This document shows positions 56,735 through 64,000 of a DNA stretch of 64,000 nucleotides, piece by piece; position 1 is the first letter of the stretch; each line of letters starts with the position of its first letter. The stretch spans positions 908,001-972,000 of the forward strand of contig BRXU01000005.1 in the NCBI GenBank assembly GCA_030267565.1, read 5' to 3'. The position numbers were made by a program, and so were the translations under genes. The notes below the pieces were generated by a model. That model was not told the DNA's origin. It was given only the letters and a program-made list of their open reading frames with translations, and made no database searches. Origin of the DNA: Pleodorina starrii. Its lineage: Eukaryota; Chlorophyta; Chlorophyceae; Chlamydomonadales; Volvocaceae.

Positions 56735-57475
56735 GGTGGCGGCCAGGGTTCTGGCTGTTGCTGCTGGCGCCCCCACGCCTGGGCCGCTTCGCAGCCGCGG
56801 CGTTGGCAGCTTGGATATTAGGTTGTTGACCTCTGGGCACCGTAGATGCCTTGGCCGCGGCGACGGCTTCGCCGCCGCGGCGCGGAGGCCGCCAGGGTCG
56901 GGCCCTGCTCTTTCGGCCGCCAGGGTCGTTTTCGCGGCCGCGATTTCGGCCACGAGAAGATCCGCCGCCGTCGCTCATGCAGCTATGGCTCTTCTGGTGC
57001 TGAGGAATGGACACCAGCAGGAAGGACGCTATGTGAAAGTCTATAAGGGTTCCAGGAGCGCGCTGTGGGCCGATTGGTGGGGCCTGAACAGCGGCCGGCC
57101 GACCTTCAGGTTTGCACGCAAGGGGGAAAAATGTTGGTCAGGCCCGTGAGGGAATTTGCGTTTGATTATAACCGTCACAGCAAATCAGCGCTGTTGGTGG
57201 TGGTCCAGTCCAGCATTGATTGTTGATGTGGACTGTTTGCTGCGTGTCTGGGCCTATATGTAGAAAATCAATGGATTACGTCAGCATGATCTCCTCTTCC
57301 GACCAGGGTTGCAAGTGCGAAAATGCTTTCAAGTTCGAATTGATGAGGCGAATCAAGAGGCAAGCTTGGCAAGACGGCCGGCGCGTGTGGTTACTGGTTG
57401 TGGGCGACCGACCCACGGGTCACCACGAACCTCACTTCCAACCCGCGCCCCCGGCCGCTGCAGCCGTACTTCCCT
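56735..57475 (-). pseudogene. second facing copy of exon 1 start and 5' flank of the Tudor-like gene
   Basis: Mirror image of 55871-56700 about a centre near 56720. The exon part starts with an ATG at 56978 (MSDGGGSSRGRNRGREN) and keeps more of exon 1 (NIQAANAAAAKRPRRGG) before reading through the centre. The flank continues to about 57470, where similarity to 52099-52575 ends. Confidence 0.87.
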
Positions 57476-57487
57476 CATATCGGGAGG

Positions 57488-58590
57488 TTGTCAGCTCTCA
57501 ACACACGAAATTTGGCGGCGCCTCCAGGGCCCACCGCATCGCGGTGAACCGCCCCACACCGCACCGCACCGTCACCGCGCGAGGGCACCTTTTTGGGCAG
57601 GCACTTCGCTGCCCGGTCGAATGGCGGATGTCGCACCGCCCTCCCTCGCATGGCAGCTCTCCTCCGTCCGATTCGGTCCGGCCCGGTCCAGTCCACAGTG
57701 ATGTCTGGACTCCCGAGCCCCCCCTCGGCGCCGCCTGTCGCTGATGCCGCCAGTGTGCAGCCACCGCGTGTGTCCGTCAAAAGGACACCACCAAATGCTC
57801 ACCCACCTCACGTCCTCTCATCATCCAATTCTTGGGCCCAATGCGCGGCTTGTGCCGCACAAGCGACAAGCGACCGGGCATGCGTCCGTCCGCCCGGCTG
57901 CACACGCACTTGCGCGCCCACCGTGTCCAAGAACCCGCCGTCATCTCCTCATGCCCCTTCTGCGAAACCTAACTAACTAACGGTCGTTACCGTTGCCGTT
58001 ACCTTTATCGTTAGTACCTCGGCGCGACCCACGCGGACTGTGCCCTGCGCCCGCCCCGGCACTGACTTGTACACGGCCACGCACGAGCACATACACATCC
58101 GGAGTTTGCGTGTGTACCAATGTCAAACGAAGATGGGTAACGTTCATGCACGAAAAAGAAAGGAATCCCAATCCTCCTCCCACACTACGTCCGCCGCCGA
58201 TGACGGTTTATTTATGTTTGAAGCTGTCGACTCACGTTAAGGCTCTCACTGTCCCCGCAGGTCCGACAGGGCTATCGCTCAGCGGCACCCACTCCAGGTC
58301 CCCCGCTCCAAGTCCCCCGCTGCACACACACTCAAAGACACACACACACACGCGCGAGCGCGAATATATTCACACAGGTAACGCGCAGGAAGTTGACGTG
58401 ATGACGTGCCTATCCACAAACATACCAGTGACGTATATATGACTAATGATCAATCATTCAGACGACAGGGCAGGCGGTGCTGTCCCGCTTGAGCACATAT
58501 TACCCCCGGGGCAGGCAGCAGCGAACCGTGGGTCTGTCCGCCGGGGTCGATCTGCCCTCGAGCTCGCCGCGTCGGGCGGCCCCGACAGAG
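57488..58590. repeat. long direct repeat, left copy
   Basis: Matches 62978-64000 (window end) with scattered substitutions and small deletions. Shared landmarks: CAGCTCTCAACACACGAAA, CTAACTAACTAACGGTCG, GACGTATATATGACTAATG. The left copy has an extra 35 bp or so near 57655. It may continue beyond 58590, which is the point matching the window edge. Confidence 0.93.
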
Positions 58591-58811
58591 ATCGCCGGGC
58601 AAACGACCCGACCACCGACGGCCGCGGCGTGCTACGGCGCTCACGTCCCGCTCCCCGACCCACCTCACCTCACCTCACCCATCAATGTGCTGTGTGCTGT
58701 GCGCCTGGCGGCGCCACGCATCCCCCCACATTCCACATCGCACGTCCTTCCCGCCATGCGCCGCGCGCCGCATCCCAGTTGTTGGTGAGGAGCGCCTGTT
58801 CCACGATGCCG

Positions 58812-59128
58812 CCGCCGCGTTTGCGGTGGGGCGCCCGACACAACGCGTGCTGTCGCATAGCAATGATCCTGCAACGCGCGATGCTGTCGTAACGCGGCGG
58901 AAAAGCGCCGTGCATCATCGGCACTCACACGGGTAAGCACACATGCTAAGGCGGCAGTGGTAAAACAGCACCGTCACAGTCATGCCACCATTATTACTAA
59001 TGTGGCGCGAACATCACATCCACCGGTGATCCTCAGAGTCCACTGTAAACTGTTTCACGCATCACACCAAAAACGCCTCCGCACGCCACATGACGGCGAG
59101 GACGATACCGAGCTGCCAACCATGTCTG
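58812..59128. repeat. 0.3-kb duplicated block, copy 2
   Basis: Partner of 53530-53850; here it joins directly to the element fragment at 59130. Confidence 0.92.
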
Positions 59129-59129
59129 C

Positions 59130-59260
59130 TAGTACGGTGCCGCCCGCCGGAACTCAGCTCTACAGGACGCGGGGGCATCATGCCTGCCCCACCGCGCCCA
59201 GCGGCACCTTTCGTTCCTTGCATCGAAATCTCCCCACAACGATCCCGAAGGGCACGCAGC
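59130..59260. repeat. fragment of the palindromic element
   Basis: Contains the inner part of one arm and the centre of the 53876-54706 palindrome (GGTGCCGCCCGCCGGAACTC, then CTTTCGTTCCTTGCAT, GAAATCTCCCCACAA), but not the outer arms. It ends about 50 bp before the stop codon of the BTB gene. Confidence 0.85.
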
Positions 59261-59306
59261 CGCAACGGCGATACACCACCCGGGTCTACCATTGCTTCGC
59301 AACGCC

Positions 59307-60920
59307 TTACACGGGCAACGCCTGCATCAGCTCAGCGCCGAGCCCCTGATCAAGTGCGAGCAACGCTGTCAGCCCGCTGCACGCCTGCGGCCCCGTCGCC
59401 GCCACCTCGTTGCGGTGCCGCAGCAGGTAGGCCTTGAGCCGCTGCACCAGCTCCGTCATGTCGTGCTGGACAGCCCAGACCAGGTCGCCAATCACGGACT
59501 CGGGCGTCGCCGCCGCCAGCAGCCGCACCGTCAGCTGTGCGATGCAGTCCGCCGGCAGCAGCAGCCGCCCAGCCAACTCCGCAGCGGGCCGCAGCAGCTC
59601 GTCCGGTACGTCCAGCGTGCCCGTGTACGAGTACGACAGCAAGTAGCCGAACGCCTCCGGGTGTGCGTCCGCCAGGGTCACCTCGGCGGCGCCGCTGTCG
59701 CTAAACCCACCGTCCTCCGCCAGCAGGCGTTTTAAGTACTGGATCCGCGCCGCCAGTACTGAGCGGTGCGCCACAAAGGCCTTGCCGCCGGCCACGCGGA
59801 CCGTGACGAGGGGGTTCCGGGCGCCGCTGCTGCCGCTGTCGCCTTCGCTGCCCTCGCCGCCGCCGCTGGTTGGCACGGCGAGCAGGTCGGGAAGGGCCAT
59901 GCGTGCCGAGACTTCAGCGGGTGGGGCCAGCGGCCGCAGACCTGCCAGGGCCTCACTGCTGGGGACGAAGCTGCTGCCGCCGCTGATGATGGCGACGATA
60001 TTCTCATCATCGGTGTCTGTGCATAGTGCGAGCTCGCCACCCGCCAGCACCGCAATGCTATATGTCCTGCTACAAAAAAAATCGCCTAACGTCGCAACTT
60101 TGTTGACGGTCCCGTCCGCCTCCATCATCATGTGGGCAACCGTCATCCCCCCAATCAGATCCAGCACGAGCAAGCGACTGTCCCTGCCAGCCAGGATGGT
60201 GACAATGTTAACAAAGCGAGCCTTCTCGACGCTGCCTTCGTCCATCGTTTCATCCTCCCAGCTGCCAGCCACCAGGCGCATCGCGGCGCACAACCCCAGG
60301 CTGCTGTTCTCGCTGCCGTACACCAGCACGTGGCATACGGCGGTGTCCGTTGCTGCCACCAGGACGCCGGCGGCCGCATCGTACGACAGCGCGTGCCAGT
60401 AGCTATCAACGCGCGGCAGCTCGGAACCACGCAGGGTAACCACCTCACCGGTGCGCACGCTAAGCACGCGAATACGAGATTCTCCGCCCCAACCGTCGCC
60501 CACGAAGACGTTGCCCTTCCCGTCGGCAGCCAGAGAGGTGATCTGGTTAAAGCAGGCATTCCCGCCGCGGCCATCGACGCTGCCGGACTTCGTCTCGCTT
60601 CCAGCGACTAAGCTGATGGTGTTGCCTCGGTCCAGCCGCTTGATACTTCTTGTGGAATCAACAAAGAAGATCGAATCGCTGGTTGGCTCATACACGGCGG
60701 CGGTCACACAGTTGTATGTCCCCGCGACCGGCAGACGATGTTCGCTCAGCCGGAAGGTTTTTAAAACAGAGGCGCTAGTACCGTCGGACACCTCCAGTAG
60801 CTCGCGGATTTCACCCGTAAGGAATATCAGCGCTTGTGAGCCGCTGCTGTTCCCTAGCGGCCGATTCACCACACTACAAGCGGCCACCGGCAGGGCCAAA
60901 ACGCAGGATACCACGAGCAT
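59307..60920 (-). CDS. BTB/POZ protein with N-terminal NHL-like propeller, single exon, 537 aa
   Basis: Uninterrupted frame from ATG 60920 to TAA 59307. Residues about 55-310 contain repeated beta-propeller-type strands of NHL character: DSIFFVDSTRSIKRL, NTISLVAGSETKSGS, VDGRGGNACFNQITS, LAADGKGNVFVGDG. Residues about 368-475 are a BTB/POZ domain (VTVRVAGGKAFVAHRSVLAA, YLLSYSYTGTLDVPDELL), followed by a helical BACK-like tail. This architecture belongs to a BTB family heavily expanded in volvocine algae. BTB proteins of this type usually act as dimeric scaffolds or cullin-3 adaptors; that role is inference here. The first 20 residues are hydrophobic, but the family is normally intracellular, so translation may start later. 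TGTAA overlaps the stop codon. The gene lies between two copies of a repeat of 1 kb or more. Confidence 0.9.
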   Translation of the reverse strand: MLVVSCVLALPVAACSVVNRPLGNSSGSQALIFLTGEIRELLEVSDGTSASVLKTFRLSEHRLPVAGTYNCVTAAVYEPTSDSIFFVDSTRSIKRLDRGNTISLVAGSETKSGSVDGRGGNACFNQITSLAADGKGNVFVGDGWGGESRIRVLSVRTGEVVTLRGSELPRVDSYWHALSYDAAAGVLVAATDTAVCHVLVYGSENSSLGLCAAMRLVAGSWEDETMDEGSVEKARFVNIVTILAGRDSRLLVLDLIGGMTVAHMMMEADGTVNKVATLGDFFCSRTYSIAVLAGGELALCTDTDDENIVAIISGGSSFVPSSEALAGLRPLAPPAEVSARMALPDLLAVPTSGGGEGSEGDSGSSGARNPLVTVRVAGGKAFVAHRSVLAARIQYLKRLLAEDGGFSDSGAAEVTLADAHPEAFGYLLSYSYTGTLDVPDELLRPAAELAGRLLLPADCIAQLTVRLLAAATPESVIGDLVWAVQHDMTELVQRLKAYLLRHRNEVAATGPQACSGLTALLALDQGLGAELMQALPV

Positions 60921-62977
60921 CGTGCCGTATCTACAGTTTATGTTCTTGGCAGTGAAATGGTGTTTGTTGGTTGTTGGGTCAGCCCGTCAGCGTTTGTCTT
61001 TTGGTTTCGCGCGAAATACATGGGCCCTGTACATAGCACCGAAACCATTTTGGTTGTGCATGAGTTATAACTCTATATGTGTAGAGGCCTTCAAGGAGCA
61101 CAAACAGACAGCTGTTGTGCTTCGTGTAACAGTAGAGATTTAATACAGAAGGTGTCGTGCGTGCCCGATGCATGCCATGTACCAACGGTCGCGTGACGAC
61201 CTGCAAACTTGCACCAAGTTATATTGGTGAACAGTCTTGGTGCACAGTCTCGGTGAACACTCTTGGTGCACAGTCTTGTCACGCGACCGTTGGCATATGG
61301 CAACGGGCCCATCTGAACTCGGCCGGGCTGTAGGCGACGGCGACACGGCGTGCACACATGAACTTCCGCTTGCAAGTTCCGCTAGGACGCCCGCTGTGCA
61401 TTGCTCGAGCGGGTCGTCCGGGATACTAGGCGGGATACTAGGCGAACAAGCACGGGAGCTAAGGGTTTGCAAGTGGCCGGCCGCATGCTCATGGCTGGCT
61501 GCCGGCCCCATGGCTCGTCGTGCTTCGACGGCAGCTTATACCGGTAGCGTGGCGCGTTGTCCCTGACAGACTCTGCCGCGTCAAGCTCCACGACGACGAC
61601 GATGCGAAACTGGAAGTACACGAGGATGGGACGTGTGGGCTCACGCGCGTTAACCGCGCGGAGCAGGTTCGCCCAGTAAACGAGGCTCGTTGTCATGGTC
61701 GTACAGCCGTACATGCGGCGATAAAAGCACTGCCACACCAGCTCATCCCTGCCAGTGCCGATGCCCGGTCGAGGGATCCAGGGGGGCCCTGCCATTTGGG
61801 ATGGCTTAGGGCCGGGGCCAGACGAGGCGAGGCAGGGTCAACGGGTCAACCGAGCTTGTTAAGAGAGGTCATCCTCTTCACGGGGAGAGCTTCCGACAAG
61901 TTGGACGCAGCATGACGGGAGGGGGAGGCGCGACCCATAAAACCTCGTGCAAGCAACGTAAATCAATCGCGGTGAAGCGCCCCTTGGGAAAGCTCCTTGC
62001 CACCGACCATGCAACCCAGGACGTCGGACCTTACATACAGAGGGCACGCTCTCCGGACAGGCACGCATTAGGGCTTGGGTGCATTCCGAGCCCCTCCGAT
62101 AGAGGCGGTGAGTGTGGCGTCTAGCACCATGGAACTGAAGGGGCACAGCGCACGCGCAGGCACTTCAGAGTTGGCGTTTGCAAAGGGTTTTTGTTGTGTT
62201 GTTACAGTGGGCTCCAGACACTGGGAAGAGCAGAGTCGGCGGGCCAGACGGCCGGGCACTGCCGTGGACTGCCGAGAGCCGACCGTGGGTGGCCATGTGC
62301 CTGTGCACAACGCCCAGGGACCGCACTACCTTACCAGTACCTGTCACGACACACTGCGTAATTGACACAGCGTGTCGAAAGCCTGGATTGTACGATCTAC
62401 ACCAGGAAACCCCTCCTCGGTCAAGGATGGGGGAACGCCGCGGAATCTACTCCGGAAGACGGGATCTGAGTGCCGTCACTCCGGCGATCACTGCCTGAGC
62501 GGGAGCTGAGTGCCGCTCATGGAAAGTACGGCAGGATCCCTAAGCCCGGCTAGGATAGAAAGGCCCGGTCAGGCCTGCCCAACAAGCTCGAGTCACCTTC
62601 ACCAGTCTGCAGTACGAATGCAGTTTCACTGGCCGCTAGATTCAGACATATGGTTGGGCGCGGAGCTCTACCCGATGTGCCAGAGACGTAGTGTGTCGTG
62701 ACATACCGGTACACCTCCGGGAGCCTCCACCGCCGCTACCAGCACCTGCCCGAGCAATCCGAAGTCTGTCCGTCCGTCCGGGGCTCGTCCGGGGATAGAT
62801 CTCCCCGGGCCCTGCGTCCACTGCTGAAGGCCTACCAACCGAGCTGTCACCTACCAGCAGCAAGGGGCCGCGCCAGACCGCACCCGCACCAGCGGGGTAC
62901 CATCGCACGCGGCGGTGACATCGCGGTCGGCGGCTGGGCGACACCTCGGGAGATGCCTTACAAGAACGCTGCGTCAT
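60921..62977. other. spacer upstream of the BTB gene, no gene recognised
   Basis: Holds the BTB promoter at its left end and a small hairpin-forming element at 61182-61293. Open frames on both strands are unremarkable; the minus-strand frame at 61382-61795 (137 codons) has no recognisable domain. 62190-62280 weakly resembles 33280-33355 (GTTACAGTGGRCTCCAGAC followed by GGCGGGCCA), possibly a dispersed repeat. Confidence 0.5.
61182..61293. repeat. small inverted-repeat element with internal direct repeats
   Basis: Perfect 16-bp inverted repeats CCAACGGTCGCGTGAC at 61182-61197 and its complement at 61278-61293. The 80-bp spacer holds four alternating GGTGAACA and GGTGCACA modules, each followed by GTCTTGG or a close variant. 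Confidence 0.9.
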
Positions 62978-64000
62978 ATCAGCTCTCAACACACGAAACC
63001 TGGCGGCGCCTCCAGGACCCACCGCATCGCGGCGAACCGCCCCACACCGCACCGCACCGCCACCGCGCGAGGGCACCTTTTTGGGCAGGCGCTTCGCTGC
63101 CCGGTCGAATGGCGGATGTCGCACCGCCCTCCCTCGCATGGCCCGGTCCAGTCCACAGTGAAGTCACGACTCCCGAGGCCCCCCTAGACGCCCGCGTGTG
63201 TCCGTCAAATGGACACCACCAAATGCTCACCCACCTCACGTCCTCTCATCATCCAATTCTTGGGCCCAATGCGCGGCTTGTGCCGTACAAGCGACAAGCG
63301 ACTGGGCGTGCGTCCGTCCGCCCGGCTGCACACGCACTTGCGCGCCCACCGTGTCCAAGAACCCGCCGTCATCTCCTCATGCCCCTTCTGCGAAACCTAA
63401 CTAACTAACGGTCGTTACCGTTGCCGTTACCTTTACCGTTAGTACCTCGGCGCGACCCACGCGGACTGTGCCCTGCGCCCGCCCCGGCACTGACTTGTAC
63501 ACGGCCACGCACGAGCACATACACGTACGGGGTGTGTGTGTGCCAATGTCAAACGAAAACAGGTAACGTTCATGCTTGCAAAAGGAAGGAACCCCAATCC
63601 TCCTCCCACAATACGTCCGCCGCCGATGACGGTTTGAATGTTTGAAGCTGTCGACTCGTGTAAAGGCTCTCACTGTTCCCACAGGACCGACAGGAGTATC
63701 GCTCAGTGGCACCTGCTCCAAGTCCCCCACTCCAAGTCCCCCGCTGCACACACACTCATACACACACGCGCGAGCGCGAATATATTCACACAGGTAACGC
63801 GCAGGAAGTTGACGTGATGACGTGCCTATCCACAAACATACCAGTGACGTATATATGACTAATGATCAATCATTCAGACGACAGGGCAGGCGGTGCTGTC
63901 CCGCTTGAGCACATATTACCCCCGGGGCAGGCAGCAGCGAACCGTGGGTCTGTCCGCCGGGGTCGATCTGCCCTCGAGCTCGCCGCGTCGGGCGGCCCCG
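62978..64000. repeat. long direct repeat, right copy, cut by window edge
   Basis: Partner of 57488-58590; still matching at base 64000, so its true end lies outside the window. Confidence 0.93.

Noticed and set aside
61382..61795. 137-codon minus-strand frame
   Set aside because: Contains some plausible-looking sequence but no recognisable domain, no neighbouring exon and no conservation evidence.
1..64000. tRNA, rRNA, CRISPR, reverse transcriptase or transposase genes
   Set aside because: Looked for on both strands; no cloverleaf, rRNA stretch, spaced repeat array or enzyme motif could be supported by eye.

Overview
This window looks like nuclear DNA of a volvocine green alga (Chlamydomonas/Volvox lineage). 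The evidence is the high G+C content, genes split into many small exons by short GT-AG introns, long Ala/Gln/Gly/acidic tracts in the proteins, TGTAA-type poly(A) signals, and two protein families strongly expanded in that lineage: TmcB-like PAS membrane proteins and NHL-like/BTB proteins. All six genes I can support lie on the minus strand. I see no rRNA, no convincing tRNA, no CRISPR and no prokaryotic gene organisation.

Layout. (1) About 25.5 kb down to base 1: one giant TmcB-like PAS/TPR membrane protein gene, 5' end near 25.5 kb and 3' end beyond the left edge. I could join 43 exons (2,347 codons in the window) with every splice phase in register. Its introns carry most of the tandem repeats, including a 727-bp (CCCA)n array and a 3.4-kb intron with a (CCGCCA)n array. 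(2) 25.6-28.9 kb: less GC-rich spacer with no gene seen. (3) 28.96-34.42 kb and 36.36-40.14 kb: two tandem paralogues (1,062 and 763 aa) with the same six-exon structure, a Myb/SANT-like domain and a conserved wing-like C-terminal module. They are probably DNA-binding proteins. (4) 41.69-42.93 kb: the 3' part of a gene encoding a C2-like domain. (5) 45.26-52.10 kb: a complete six-exon, 1,433-aa gene with three Tudor/Agenet-like domains, the first two made by a recent internal duplication that spans an intron. (6) 52.1-64 kb: a mosaic of duplicated pieces. It holds rearranged copies of the Tudor-like gene, two long near-perfect inverted repeats, a duplicated 0.3-kb block, and a direct repeat of at least 1 kb flanking a single-exon NHL-like/BTB gene at 59.31-60.92 kb.

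There is no operon logic, as expected for a nuclear eukaryotic region. The two Myb/SANT-like paralogues and the Tudor-like protein are plausible chromatin or transcription factors. The TmcB-like protein is a plausible membrane sensor, and the BTB protein a plausible ubiquitin-ligase adaptor or scaffold. The most unusual material is the turnover of the 52-64 kb region, where the 5' end and first exon of the Tudor-like gene exist in three copies, two of them facing each other in a palindrome, and a 12-bp palindrome (GACCCRYGGGTC) found at nine places across the window.
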